From Candidatus Poribacteria bacterium (GTDB lineage Bacteria; Poribacteria; WGA-4E; PCPOR2b): a stretch of DNA of 64,000 bases. Below, in pieces: positions 17,518-26,646 of this stretch; the first letter of the stretch is position 1, and each line of letters starts with the position of its first letter. Below the pieces are notes generated by a model. It was not told the origin of the DNA. It was given only the letters and a program-made list of their open reading frames with translations, and ran no database searches. The stretch is taken from assembly GCA_003635265.1 (NCBI GenBank), contig PYIZ01000021.1, positions 54,819-118,818 of the forward strand, read 5' to 3'. The position numbers and the translations under genes were made by a program.

Positions 17518-18882
17518 GTGCCAGCTAAAAAGATCGTATGTCTCGGCGGTGGAAGCCTCTATTTCCGCCGCGCAATACCAGATCTGCTTTTGAGTCAAGA
17601 TCTGGAGGAGTCAGAACTCGTCCTCTACGACATCGACAGCGAAAAGGTTGAAAGAATGGCGGGGATGGGCAGACGTTTAGCCGAAGTCGCAGGAACAAGA
17701 TTCAAAATTCGTTCGACGATTGACCTTGCTGATGCCGTTGACGGCGCAGATTTCGCTATCTCTTCGATTGGTGGGAGTGGTGCCGAAATCACGCGGAATG
17801 TTTACAACTCGTATTTCCACAACGCCGACATCCGCATTCCAGAAAAATACGGCATTTCTCAAGTCATCGGTGACACCTGCGGTCCGGCAGGGATGATGAT
17901 GGCACTACGGTCAATTCCCGCTTACATCAACATCTGTCAAGAGATGGAGAAACGTTGTCCCAAGGCTATCATGTTTAACCATTCAAACCCCATGGCAACG
18001 CTACTACGCGCGATGCACAAGTATGCCGATGTAAACGTCATCGGTATCTGCCACGGGGTGCAAGCAGGGATTGTGTATGCGGCAGAGATTCTGGGTGTCC
18101 CGCCGACGGAGTTGGATTGCATGTGGGTCGGAACAAATCACTACTTCTGGTTCACCCGCGTCCTGCACAAGGGAGAAGACCTATATCCAGAGTTGATGCG
18201 GCGTGTCGCCGAACGCCAAGCACCGAAAGGGCGAGTCCTCAGTGCGAGATTATCCCAAATTTACGGGTATCACATCGTTTACCCCTCCGACGATCACATC
18301 ATAGAATTTTACCCATTTCTGGCACAGGTACAGGGCGGACCGCAGAATTTACCTTACGACATGTACGAGAGTCTTCTAGGACACGGATACGAAACAGGGA
18401 AACCGACCGCAGCGCCTGCTGAACCGGAAGTCCGCGCCGAATTCTTTCAGGAGTATCAGGCACTTCTGGACGAAATCCAACTCCCCGACATGCAAGACGA
18501 CTCAATCACCGGCGAAGGCATCGCAAGCCTTATCAGCGCCATTACAAATGGTCGTCGTGAGGTTTATATTGTCAACGTCGCCAACCAAGGCGCAATCGCC
18601 AACCTTCCCGCAACGGCAGAAGTCGAGTTGGAGGGCGTAACGGATTCTGGGGGCGTACGCGCAATACAGATGGGTGAAGTGCCACCGGTGCTCAAGGGTA
18701 TTCTGGAGAAACGGTTCGTGTGGCACGAATTGGTCGCCGATGCCGCGGTCAAGGGAGACCGAAACCTCGCACTTCAGGCGTTGCTAATCGATGAAATGGC
18801 AACTCTGCCCGATAAAGCGGAAGCGATGCTCGATGAGTTACTCCTCGCGTCAAAAGAACTGCTACCCCAGTTTTTCTCCTAA
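17518..18882 (+). CDS. Glycoside hydrolase family 4 (alpha-galactosidase/6-phospho-glucosidase type)
   Basis: This is a 454-residue protein starting at GTG, eight bases after CGGAGG. The N-terminal Rossmann motif (IVCLGGGSLYFRRAIPDLL), SNPM in HSNPMATLLRAM, and the GICHG loop that supplies the Cys and His metal ligands are hallmarks of GH4. These enzymes need NAD and Mn2+ and cleave glycosides by an oxidation-elimination route. Whether the substrate is a free or phosphorylated glycoside cannot be told. No PTS or ABC sugar transporter is adjacent. The next gene is an enolase-superfamily enzyme on the same strand. Confidence 0.88.
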   Translation: MPAKKIVCLGGGSLYFRRAIPDLLLSQDLEESELVLYDIDSEKVERMAGMGRRLAEVAGTRFKIRSTIDLADAVDGADFAISSIGGSGAEITRNVYNSYFHNADIRIPEKYGISQVIGDTCGPAGMMMALRSIPAYINICQEMEKRCPKAIMFNHSNPMATLLRAMHKYADVNVIGICHGVQAGIVYAAEILGVPPTELDCMWVGTNHYFWFTRVLHKGEDLYPELMRRVAERQAPKGRVLSARLSQIYGYHIVYPSDDHIIEFYPFLAQVQGGPQNLPYDMYESLLGHGYETGKPTAAPAEPEVRAEFFQEYQALLDEIQLPDMQDDSITGEGIASLISAITNGRREVYIVNVANQGAIANLPATAEVELEGVTDSGGVRAIQMGEVPPVLKGILEKRFVWHELVADAAVKGDRNLALQALLIDEMATLPDKAEAMLDELLLASKELLPQFFS

Positions 18883-18914
18883 GCTAACGATCGAGGACAG
18901 GTTATGTATCTATC

Positions 18915-18938
18915 GTAGGGGCGAGGTCTCCTCGCCCG
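18915..18938. repeat. Dispersed GC palindrome, gtaggggcgaggtctcctc type
   Basis: This is a second copy of the repeat at 4219. Compensating changes (gcgagg/cctcgc) keep the hairpin intact, which suggests that pairing, not just sequence, is maintained. Confidence 0.7.
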
Positions 18939-19070
18939 CAAATGATTCAATTCTCATCGTCTCATGGAGAACTTCCAGCCAAGCGAAATCCGCTTGATTC
19001 GACTTCAAAAAACGTGCTATAATCCGCCATCGAAAGGCATTCCTAGCAAGAGATAAGAGGCTAAATTAAA

Positions 19071-20207
19071 ATGAAAATCACAGAAATAGAAACCATTGCG
19101 TTGACAGATCCGGGCAAAGCGGATGAAACCCTAGTGCGCGTACATACCGATGAGGGCATCACCGGGATTGGACAGGCAGAATCCCCGTCACTTGTGATTG
19201 ATGCCATCATCCGCACCGACGGCGGTTTACAGGGGCTTCTGCGCGGCGAAGATCCGCTGCAGGTTGAACGCTTGTGGCAGAAGATGTACTCCGCCACAGG
19301 TCTATTCGGGCGGCGCGGCGTTACTATTGCAGCCATCGGAGCGGTGGAAACCGCACTCTGGGATATCGCGGGCAAAGCACTCGGTAAGCCGGTCTGCGAA
19401 CTGATCTGGCACGCCTGCTGCACCGTGCGAGAAGCCGGCGAAATAAAAAAGAAGGTAATGCCCTATGCGACCGTCTACCCACCGGGCGAGGATGTAGAGG
19501 AGATTGTCGAACGTTTTACCTTGGCAAAAGATCGGAACTTCCATGCAATGAAACTGGAGGAGTGGCCCGGCGGTTTCGGGCATGTCAGCACACAGCGCGA
19601 CGCTGAAATTGTAGGAGCCGTTCGCGAAACCATCGGTGAGGATAGGGAGATCCTTATCGATGTACAGAACTGCTGGTACGAAGTCGGACAAGCCATCGCC
19701 TCGATCCGTGCGATTGAGGAGTATCGCCCGTTTTTTATCGAAGCGCCCTTACCGGCGGACAATCTCGCCGGTTATGCCCGACTGGCAGATGCAGTGGATA
19801 CCCGCATTGCCGTCGGTGACTGGGGCTTCACCACACGGTTTGAGTTTGAGGATATTATGGAGAAGGGACGGGTGGATGTCGTTCAACCTAGCTCAGTCCG
19901 TTCAGGCGGTATTCGAGAGATAGCGCGGATTGCGGAAGCAGCCTATCGCAAGGGACTAATCTGTGTGCCCCACGCGTGGTGTCACGTCATCGGAGTAGCG
20001 GCAGAAATCCATCTTGCTGCGGTGCTCCCGAATATGCCGTATTTTGAGACGCCCATTGCATTCCCCGATTCGCCAATCATCTCCGAACTCCTGACGCCGA
20101 CAGTAGAGGTTGATGCTGACGGATTTATCCAAGTGCCTGACCGCCCGGGACTAGGATTTGAGTTGAATGAGGACGTGGTAAAACACTTCAGGGTCGATCC
20201 CCATTAA
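19071..20207 (+). CDS. Mandelate racemase/muconate lactonizing enzyme (enolase superfamily)
   Basis: This is a 378-residue protein with the enolase-superfamily capping domain followed by a beta/alpha barrel. The Lys-containing strand is HAMKLEEWPG. The Mg ligands are expected in ILIDVQNCW (Asp), FIEAPLPADN (Glu) and IAVGDWGF (Asp). A C-terminal HAWCHVIG provides a His at the barrel end. Members dehydrate or epimerise acid sugars. The third ligand as Asp instead of Glu, and GDW instead of GEN or GDD, leaves the sub-group open. It lies 188 bases after the GH4 gene and could act in the same catabolic route. Confidence 0.85.
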   Translation: MKITEIETIALTDPGKADETLVRVHTDEGITGIGQAESPSLVIDAIIRTDGGLQGLLRGEDPLQVERLWQKMYSATGLFGRRGVTIAAIGAVETALWDIAGKALGKPVCELIWHACCTVREAGEIKKKVMPYATVYPPGEDVEEIVERFTLAKDRNFHAMKLEEWPGGFGHVSTQRDAEIVGAVRETIGEDREILIDVQNCWYEVGQAIASIRAIEEYRPFFIEAPLPADNLAGYARLADAVDTRIAVGDWGFTTRFEFEDIMEKGRVDVVQPSSVRSGGIREIARIAEAAYRKGLICVPHAWCHVIGVAAEIHLAAVLPNMPYFETPIAFPDSPIISELLTPTVEVDADGFIQVPDRPGLGFELNEDVVKHFRVDPH

Positions 20208-20239
20208 AGTAGTAGGCATATTGCTTTGAATCCCGCCTG

Positions 20240-20489
20240 TGCCGATTTCATCGAGCATCCCGAGTATCGGGACCTGCTCTCGGCTTGTCGGCGTCTCGAT
20301 TTATCGGGGATCCTATCGGGATGCCGTATGTTGTAACCCCTGTTCCATCAATTGATTAAGTTCAAAAGTTCAATAATCTACCAGTGAACTAATGAACTAA
20401 TGAACAAACAAAGCCCCAGAGGGGCGACATGTTTATAGCCGAGCGACGCACCTAGTGACCAAAGCCCCAGAGGGGCGACATGTGCAGTT
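20240..20489. repeat. Repeat-rich intergenic stretch with a 51-bp-spaced repeat pair
   Basis: The 422-base gap before the aldolase gene holds no gene. It contains two or three tcccgat/atcggga palindromes (20240-20325) and an 8-bp periodic block of aatgaacta units (20382-20408). Two copies of agccccagaggggcgacatg follow, starting at 20412 and 20463, exactly 51 bases apart and separated by a 24-base unrelated spacer. Confidence 0.8.
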
Positions 20490-20629
20490 TGGATTGCAAT
20501 ACGGAAATATAGACTTCGCTCAAATAACGCATAAACATCAACAAGTTATGCACTTACGCATCACACAACATTACATTTGCTTAATAATCCCAAAATTAAT
20601 AACACCTTATCTCCAAAAGAAAAACGACA

Positions 20630-21667
20630 ATGCTAGAAAGAACAGTAGATCTGAGAAGCGACACCGTTACTTTACCCACGCAAGAGATGAAGGAAGCCAT
20701 GATGGAGGCAGCCCTCGGAGATGACGGTTACAGAGAGGATGCCACCGTCAATAGGCTCCAAGAACTGGCTGCAGAAAAACTCGGAATGGAAGCGGGGCTT
20801 TATGTCCCTAGCGGAACCATGGGCAACGCCTGTGCGTTATTCGCGTATACCCGTTCAGGGGACGACGTCTTTTTTGAGGAACGCGCCCATCTGTTTGCTG
20901 GAGCACGAGGCGAATTTGCCGTCCTCAATGGGGTGAAACCACACCCAATGCAGGCGGAGTTCGGGGTGATTCAACCCCAACAGTTGGACGAAGCCATCAA
21001 TTCAAAGGACGTTGCCCAGCCGAGCCTGCTGTGCATTGAGAACACCCACAACGGCAGCGGCGGATCGGCGTGGACGCCCGCAGAGGTAGAAGCAATTTCC
21101 AACGCAGCGAGGACGCACGGATTGAAAATCCACATGGATGGCGCTCGGATCTTTAATGCAGTTGTAGCACACGGAGTAGACGTGAAGGATTACACCCGCT
21201 ATATTGATTCGGTGATGTTCTGCGTATCAAAAGGACTGAGTGCGCCGGTAGGATCGTTACTGTGTGGCAGTCGTGCATTCATCGACGAGGCCGATGCCGT
21301 GCGTAAACGCATGGGCGGCGGTATGCGTCAAGCGGGTATTATAGCGGCAGCGGGGATTGTTGCGCTGGAAAAGATGGTGGATCGACTCGCAGAAGATCAT
21401 CAAATTGCTCGCCTACTCTGTTCAGGATTGGAGGCAATTGAAGGGATAAAAATTCAACGACCTCCCACACCTACCAACTTCGCCATGGTGAACGTCGAGG
21501 AACTGGGGTGGCGTTCTGAATCGCTCATCGAAAAGTGGAAGACCTGCGGTATCCTCGCGAACCCTCGTCCTCCTGCCGGTGCACGGCTAGTTGCCCATCG
21601 TCACATCACACACGATGATGTAACCTATGTGGTGGATGTCACACGTCGGTTGGTCCAGAGGGGATAG
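20630..21667 (+). CDS. ltaE: L-threonine aldolase (PLP-dependent)
   Basis: This 345-residue protein closely follows the low-specificity threonine aldolase family. It has DLRSDTVTLPT at the N-terminus, LYVPSGTMGN for the PLP phosphate, HMDGARIFNA, and the Schiff-base lysine in CVSKGLSAPVGS. C-terminal recognition features such as RMGGGMRQAG are also present. It cleaves L-threonine or L-allo-threonine to glycine and acetaldehyde. An MFS transporter begins 16 bases downstream, so import or export of an amino acid or related compound may be linked. The ribosome-binding site is weak. Confidence 0.93.
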   Translation: MLERTVDLRSDTVTLPTQEMKEAMMEAALGDDGYREDATVNRLQELAAEKLGMEAGLYVPSGTMGNACALFAYTRSGDDVFFEERAHLFAGARGEFAVLNGVKPHPMQAEFGVIQPQQLDEAINSKDVAQPSLLCIENTHNGSGGSAWTPAEVEAISNAARTHGLKIHMDGARIFNAVVAHGVDVKDYTRYIDSVMFCVSKGLSAPVGSLLCGSRAFIDEADAVRKRMGGGMRQAGIIAAAGIVALEKMVDRLAEDHQIARLLCSGLEAIEGIKIQRPPTPTNFAMVNVEELGWRSESLIEKWKTCGILANPRPPAGARLVAHRHITHDDVTYVVDVTRRLVQRG

Positions 21668-21682
21668 GTCACGTCCAACAGC

Positions 21683-22936
21683 ATGAACAGAGCCACTCCC
21701 ACCTATCTCCATATCCTGCGCGATTTCAACCGCGATGTGCGCCTGTATCTCATTACTACGATGTTAATTGGGCTAACCGTCGATGGCGGAGTCTATACCG
21801 TTCTATTCAATCTGTACCTACTGCGCTTAGGATATGGGCCCGAATTTATTGGCTTGGTCAATGGATCTGGGATGCTGATCTTTGCCCTCTTTTGCCTACC
21901 CGCCGGAGCACTCAGCGGACGCTTGGGCAATCGTCGCATGATGATCGCCGGGTTGACCCTGCTACTGATAGGTTGTGGGCTGCTATCCTTCACTGAAATA
22001 CACACCGGAAACTGGCGGGCGGGCTGGTTATTTATCACTTGGTGCTTCGCTTTCATCGGTTTCGCCATCTACTTCGTCAACACCGCCCCATTTGCGATGA
22101 AGGTCGCCCATCAGAGTGAACGCAGCCACGTCTTTTCTGTGCAAGCAGCACTCTGGTCGCTCGCTGGATTTGCCGGAAGTTTGATTGGTGGGTTCCTGCC
22201 GGGTATCTTTGCCATATATCTTGGTGTTTCGCTCGACCAAGCCGCGCCATATCGTTACTCGTTGTTGGCTGCGAGTCTGTTATTGATTCCCTCGGTTCTG
22301 GCAATCGCAGCGACCCGCGAGGGTCCTACCCAAGCAACAAAAGAGAGGCCAACTAAAGGACAGGCATCGCCCCTCCGGCTGATCGCACTCTTGACGTTGA
22401 TTCGACTCCTTGTGGTGACAGGTGTGGGCACGCTCTTCACCTTTTTTAACGTCTACATGGATGCCGGTTTGCACATCTCTACGGTTCACATCGGCGTACT
22501 ATCTGCCATCGGCAGACTGCTCTCCATACCGACAGCGTTAATCGTACCCCTGCTAACGAGGCGCTGGGGCAACGGTCACACCGCTGCGTGGGCATCATTC
22601 GGGACCGCAATCAGTATGTTACCGCTGATCCTTATCTCCCACTGGAGTGCCGCTGGACTCGGTTTCATTGGGGTCCTTGCCCTGACCTCGATTCGGTATC
22701 CGACCTTCTTGGTTTATACAATGGAAGTGGTATCGCCAGCCCGGCGGGGTACGATGTCCGGTGCCGGTGAAATGGCATCGGGCTTGAGTTTCTCAGCTAT
22801 GGCACTAGGCGGTGGTTACATCATTGAGTCGCTCGGCTACCGCAGCTTTTTCCTGACAGGCGCGAGCCTGACTGTCATCGGCACACTCAGTTTTTTGATA
22901 CATCTCCACCTACAACGGCGACAATCCGTCGGATAA
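21683..22936 (+). CDS. MFS transporter
   Basis: This is a 417-residue membrane protein with about 12 hydrophobic helices and the MFS loop 2-3 signature (GALSGRLGNRRMMIAG). A charged cytoplasmic loop sits in the middle (TREGPTQATKERPTKG). It is probably in one transcript with the threonine aldolase 16 bases upstream. The substrate is unknown; the neighbouring aldolase is a hint only. No clear Shine-Dalgarno precedes the start, consistent with translational coupling. Confidence 0.85.
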   Translation: MNRATPTYLHILRDFNRDVRLYLITTMLIGLTVDGGVYTVLFNLYLLRLGYGPEFIGLVNGSGMLIFALFCLPAGALSGRLGNRRMMIAGLTLLLIGCGLLSFTEIHTGNWRAGWLFITWCFAFIGFAIYFVNTAPFAMKVAHQSERSHVFSVQAALWSLAGFAGSLIGGFLPGIFAIYLGVSLDQAAPYRYSLLAASLLLIPSVLAIAATREGPTQATKERPTKGQASPLRLIALLTLIRLLVVTGVGTLFTFFNVYMDAGLHISTVHIGVLSAIGRLLSIPTALIVPLLTRRWGNGHTAAWASFGTAISMLPLILISHWSAAGLGFIGVLALTSIRYPTFLVYTMEVVSPARRGTMSGAGEMASGLSFSAMALGGGYIIESLGYRSFFLTGASLTVIGTLSFLIHLHLQRRQSVG

Positions 22937-22967
22937 ATATGTTGAAAATTTCCATCAATATGCTATA

Positions 22968-23151
22968 CTAACCCAAGTTGCTAGTTATGGAAAATGTCGC
23001 AAAACGGGAGAATGGAAACTGAATAAAACCCATTACCACTCGCAGTGGATTGACAAATCCACTGCACACGTACAAGCATGGCTTGGATATGTCTATCCAA
23101 GCCGAGCGAGTTGGACGACTAGCAACTTAGGTTATACTAACCCAAGTTGCC
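22968..23151. repeat. MITE-like element with inverted ends aacccaagttgctag
   Basis: The stretch ctaacccaagttgctagt at 22968-22985 is repeated in reverse complement at 23117-23134, with 16 of 18 bases matching. The left flank tatactaacccaagttgc recurs directly after the right end (23133-23151). The ~130-base interior has two further hairpins: gtggatt/aatccac, and a larger one around 23085-23102. There is no reading frame. The structure fits a miniature inverted-repeat element or a decayed transposon. Confidence 0.55.
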
Positions 23152-23155
23152 ACTA

Positions 23156-23238
23156 AAGCACCAGAGGTGCGACATGTGTATAGCAATGTCGAATCATCAT
23201 ATCTCAGAGCCCCAGCGGGGCGACATGTGTGTCGTGTT
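23156..23238. repeat. Second 51-bp-spaced pair of agcccc repeats
   Basis: The copies start at 23157 and 23208. The first is a variant in which both arms change together (agcacc-aga-ggtgc), so the hairpin is preserved. The 24-base spacer between them differs from those of the other pairs. Confidence 0.8.
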
Positions 23239-23273
23239 GTAGGTTGGGTTGAAAGGGAACCGTGAAACCCAAC
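23239..23273. repeat. gtaggttgggtt...aacccaac palindrome, short form
   Basis: This is an inverted repeat (gttgggtt/aacccaac) with an 11-base loop. Longer versions with loops of about 75-85 bases occur at 31424-31524 and 41128-41227. Confidence 0.7.
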
Positions 23274-23445
23274 ATGATACCAAATTAAACAACCCCAAAG
23301 TCCCGACGGTGCTGTTACGGCAAACGAGTTGTAGAGAACAATTCTCGGACTCTCGGTTGTAGACCGCAGGATCGCTGTTCGGTAATCCGTGTATTCCGCG
23401 TTATCCGCTTAATCTGCGATTCAGACAAGTGTTCATCAGTTTAGT

Positions 23446-23484
23446 CAACTAGTGAACTAATGAACTAATGAACTAATGAACCAA
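23446..23484. repeat. 8-bp tandem repeat (atgaacta) block
   Basis: Four to five units of an 8-base repeat (atgaacta/atgaacca) run into the start of the next gene and supply its apparent ATG. Similar blocks are found at 8849, 20382, 31534, 39345, 42426, 53371 and 59804. Confidence 0.75.
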
Positions 23485-24306
23485 CATAGCCCAGTCGCTT
23501 CAAATTCCAATGAAATCAGGACCGTCCAAGTTGTCGACAGTATTACCAAACTCGGACCCCAGTTCCGGGGAACCGTGCTCGTCGCCGGCTCTCACGGCGG
23601 CAGCTACTGCGGATATCTGGCAGCACTTGCAGGCTTGCGAGGCGTGATCTTCAATGACGCAGGAGTTGGATTGGATAACGCGGGCATTGGAGCCCTTGAT
23701 TACCTAGAACAGCTAGGGATGGCAGCGGCAACGGTTGCCCATACATCGGCGCGCATCGGAGACGGTGCTGACATGCTCGCCCGTGGACGGATCAGCCACT
23801 GCAACGCAACTGCCAGAACTCTCGGCTGTGTAGAGGATCAACCTTGTTGTGAAGCGGCAGAAATTATACAACGCGGTCACCCATTTGAAGGCGATGCACC
23901 GACCTATGAGGAAACTCGCAAGCTGCTGTGCGATGCCCCAGTCAAGGTGATTGCTTGCGACTCAGCATCCCTCGTCAAACCCGACGATGCCAACACTGTC
24001 ATCATTACAGGTTCACACGGCGGAAGACTTGCTGGACGCCCCGGTTATGGACTTGCTGTGCAAGCACGAGGCGCGGTGTTCAACGATGCCGGCGTTGGGA
24101 TAGATATGGCTGGAATCCAACGTCTCGAAATCCTTGATCGCAACTCTACGCCAGCAGTCACAGTCGACGCCATGACCGCCCGTATCGGTGACGCGCGCTC
24201 CACGTGGGAGAACGGGATCATCTCACACTTCAACAAACAAGCTGCCAAACGCGGCATCACCGTTGGCATGACAGTGCCAACCTTTGTAGAATTGCTCACT
24301 CCGTGA
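23476..24306 (+). CDS. Unrecognised protein with internally duplicated GSHGG/NDAGVG domain
   Basis: I do not recognise this 276-residue protein. It is built from two similar halves. The first half has VLVAGSHGGSYCGY, GVIFNDAGVGLDNAGI, ARIGDG and GRISHCN. The second has VIITGSHGGRLAG, GAVFNDAGVGIDMAGI, ARIGDA and GIISHFN. The first half is richer in Cys (SHCN, CCEA, LLCDAP). No signal peptide or TM helix is seen. The matching GSHGG and NDAGVG motifs suggest two ligand or metal sites in an alpha/beta fold. The ATG lies inside an 8-bp repeat and lacks a Shine-Dalgarno, so the true start may differ. It stands 19 bases before a ThDP enzyme and probably acts with it. Confidence 0.65.
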   Translation: MNQHSPVASNSNEIRTVQVVDSITKLGPQFRGTVLVAGSHGGSYCGYLAALAGLRGVIFNDAGVGLDNAGIGALDYLEQLGMAAATVAHTSARIGDGADMLARGRISHCNATARTLGCVEDQPCCEAAEIIQRGHPFEGDAPTYEETRKLLCDAPVKVIACDSASLVKPDDANTVIITGSHGGRLAGRPGYGLAVQARGAVFNDAGVGIDMAGIQRLEILDRNSTPAVTVDAMTARIGDARSTWENGIISHFNKQAAKRGITVGMTVPTFVELLTP

Positions 24307-24325
24307 CTGAGGGTTAGGAGGATCT

Positions 24326-26056
24326 ATGGCTTCATTTCGACAGATGAACGGCGGACAAGCACTCGCCGAAATGCTCAAACTCCACAACCCCGCCCCGATG
24401 TTCGGCATGGCTGGGTTCCAATTATTGCCCTTCTACGATGCAGTCCGCGAACTAGGGCTTAGTCATACGCTAATCAACGACGAGCGGTCCGGCGTATTCG
24501 CCGCCGACGCATGGGCACGGGTGACTGGTCGCCCCGGCATCTGTGATGCCACACTCGGTCCCGGAGCCACAAATTTAGTGACTGGACTTGTCGAGTCGTT
24601 AAACGCAGGGGTGCCCCTCGTCGTTATCGTTGGCAACAGCAACCGTGCACATTCCTGGAAAAACATGACACAGGAGGCACGCCAGTCGGAGATCCTCGCT
24701 CCATCAGTCAAGGCGTTAATCCGGATCGAAGATGGACTTCGCATCCCCGAACTGGTGCGACGCGCTTACGCCATCGCCACCTCCGGCCGACCAGGACCCG
24801 TCGTTCTGGATGTCCCTGAAGATGTGGCACACGGAGAATTTGACTATCCAAGCGACGATTTCTACGTCAATCCAGAAACCATCCGTATCCCAGCCCAGCG
24901 TCCCCGTCCGGAGCGCGAAGCTGTTGCACGCGCCGCAGCGCAGTTCCGCCGCTCCAAGCGACCAATCATACTTGCGGGCGGTGGTATCCATCTATCAGGT
25001 GCCTATGAAGCACTGCTCAAGTTCGCCGAAGATTTTAGTGTTCCAGTTGCTCAGACATTGAGTGGGAAGGGTGCCATTCCTTGCACACATCCGTTGAGTG
25101 TGGGCTTATTCGGTCGATGGTCACGAATTGCTAACGATCTGATTGAATCCTCAGATTGCATCCTCGTAGTCGGCTGTAAGATGGGCGAGATCGCCACCAA
25201 ACGCTACGCCCTGATGCCGAAAGGGGTTCCGGTCATCCATCTCGATATCGTGGCAGAGGAGATTGGACGCACGACCCCGACAGAAGTCGCACTCTGGGGC
25301 GATGCCGCTGAGGGACTGCTCGACCTCCACGCCAGTCTCGCTGACGATGCTGAAGCACTGCAAGCGCAACACGCAGCCTACCTAGCAGAAGTCGCAGAAC
25401 GGATGGCCGCTTGGCGGGCAGAGGCAGAACCCCGCTACGCCTCCGAAGAACGTCCAGTCCACATGGCACGATTGGTCCGTGAGCTACAAGGAGTCATGCC
25501 TGATGACGGAATTCTTGTCGTCGATGGCGGATTTGCTGCTCATTGGACCGGCCTGCTCTACGATTCAACCCGCTCAGGACGCTCCTATATTGCAAATCGG
25601 GGGTTTGCATCTATTGGCTACGGTCTGCCGGGGGCTATCGGTGCACAGCTTGCCGCACCAGACTCACCGGTGGTCGGGCTTACCGGCGATGCCGGATTCA
25701 ACATGATGCTTGGAGAACTTGAAACAGCTCGACGCTTGCAACTCGGTTTTACCCTTGCCATCGTGAACAACGCCGCCTCCGGCTACGTCAAAGCCCTTCA
25801 ACACAGTCTGTACGGTGGACGCTATCAATCGAGCGATTTAAGCGAGACCCATTATGCCAACGTGGCTCGTGAGCTTGGGTGTCAGGGGATTCGCGTATCA
25901 GAACCTTCCAAACTGGGGGCAGCGCTCGCCGAAGGCATCGCTGCACGCGATATACCCACTATCATTGACGTGATTGTGACCCGTGATCCAGCAAAAATGT
26001 TGCCCGGCGTCGATAGCCGAACCGCACCGGCACAGAAGGGCGATAGACCCGCATAG
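24326..26056 (+). CDS. Thiamine diphosphate-dependent enzyme, acetolactate synthase-like
   Basis: This 576-residue protein has the three domains of the ThDP decarboxylase/synthase superfamily. The N-terminal pyrimidine-binding domain carries the catalytic Glu (NDERSGVFAADAWAR) and GPGATNLVTGL. A central domain follows (RPIILAGGGIHLSG). The C-terminal PP domain has GDAGFNMMLGELETA and the closing NN (AIVNNAAS). It follows AGGAGG. It is not a confident acetolactate synthase: no small regulatory subunit is near, and its neighbours are an unknown protein and two-subunit dehydrogenase E1 genes. Decarboxylation or ligation of a 2-oxoacid is the likely chemistry; the substrate is open. Confidence 0.85.
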   Translation: MASFRQMNGGQALAEMLKLHNPAPMFGMAGFQLLPFYDAVRELGLSHTLINDERSGVFAADAWARVTGRPGICDATLGPGATNLVTGLVESLNAGVPLVVIVGNSNRAHSWKNMTQEARQSEILAPSVKALIRIEDGLRIPELVRRAYAIATSGRPGPVVLDVPEDVAHGEFDYPSDDFYVNPETIRIPAQRPRPEREAVARAAAQFRRSKRPIILAGGGIHLSGAYEALLKFAEDFSVPVAQTLSGKGAIPCTHPLSVGLFGRWSRIANDLIESSDCILVVGCKMGEIATKRYALMPKGVPVIHLDIVAEEIGRTTPTEVALWGDAAEGLLDLHASLADDAEALQAQHAAYLAEVAERMAAWRAEAEPRYASEERPVHMARLVRELQGVMPDDGILVVDGGFAAHWTGLLYDSTRSGRSYIANRGFASIGYGLPGAIGAQLAAPDSPVVGLTGDAGFNMMLGELETARRLQLGFTLAIVNNAASGYVKALQHSLYGGRYQSSDLSETHYANVARELGCQGIRVSEPSKLGAALAEGIAARDIPTIIDVIVTRDPAKMLPGVDSRTAPAQKGDRPA

Positions 26057-26069
26057 TAGGAGGGCTAAC

Positions 26070-26612
26070 ATGCAAGGGATGGGCAGATTCTTAGTTACTC
26101 TGGTAGCACCGGTATTCGTCGTCGTGGGACTGCACTGCGGAATCGTCATGCCAGATATCGACCAACGGACCAACCTGCTACTCCATCGCTCCATCATCAC
26201 ACACAGCCCGCTCATTCCGGTCATAGTGGTGTTGCTCGCATTAAGGATTGGCTTGGGATTGTACACATTTGCGATGGGTGTTAGCATCGGCTACGCCGTC
26301 CACCACGCCTTTGACCTATTTCCAAAGGGCTGGACGGGAGCTGCCCTGATAAGCGTTCCCTTCTATGGCTGGACACCATGGCTATTCTCATGGATCTGGA
26401 TCGCGTTTACCACGTTTGCTTGTGCGTACCTCGCCGCTCGATTAGTGCAAGGAAGGCTGGATAGGCTGTGGTATCTGCTCGGATTTATCTATATTTTCAT
26501 ATTGACCGTGCCAAAAGAAGGTGCTTGGCTCGGTCCTGTCGTTACTCTCGTAATTGCTGTGCTTGTGCTAGGTCGCACGGTGCTATTTCGACAAGCAAAA
26601 GCTGAGACTTGA
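26070..26612 (+). CDS. DUF457/YdjM-like membrane protein with metal-site motifs
   Basis: This is a 180-residue integral membrane protein with about five helices. The start at 26070 follows AGGAGGG; the open frame extends further upstream into the ThDP gene but without a site. Three motifs match the membrane-bound metal-dependent hydrolase family related to YdjM (DUF457): PDIDQ (about 27-31), LLHRSIITHS (36-45) and GYAVHHAFD (about 76-84). They supply Asp and His ligands. It lies 13 bases after the ThDP gene and before E1 alpha, within the same gene run. Its substrate is unknown, perhaps a lipid-linked compound. Confidence 0.6.
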   Translation: MQGMGRFLVTLVAPVFVVVGLHCGIVMPDIDQRTNLLLHRSIITHSPLIPVIVVLLALRIGLGLYTFAMGVSIGYAVHHAFDLFPKGWTGAALISVPFYGWTPWLFSWIWIAFTTFACAYLAARLVQGRLDRLWYLLGFIYIFILTVPKEGAWLGPVVTLVIAVLVLGRTVLFRQAKAET

Positions 26613-26646
26613 AACGATAGATGAGGTTTTTCGGGAGGAAGAAAAC

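Noticed and set aside
20412..20489. The repeat-spacer-repeat pattern as a minimal CRISPR array
   Set aside because: Only two repeats per site, spacers of 24 bases, several scattered sites, variable repeat 3' ends and no cas gene in the window. Better described as a dispersed palindromic repeat.
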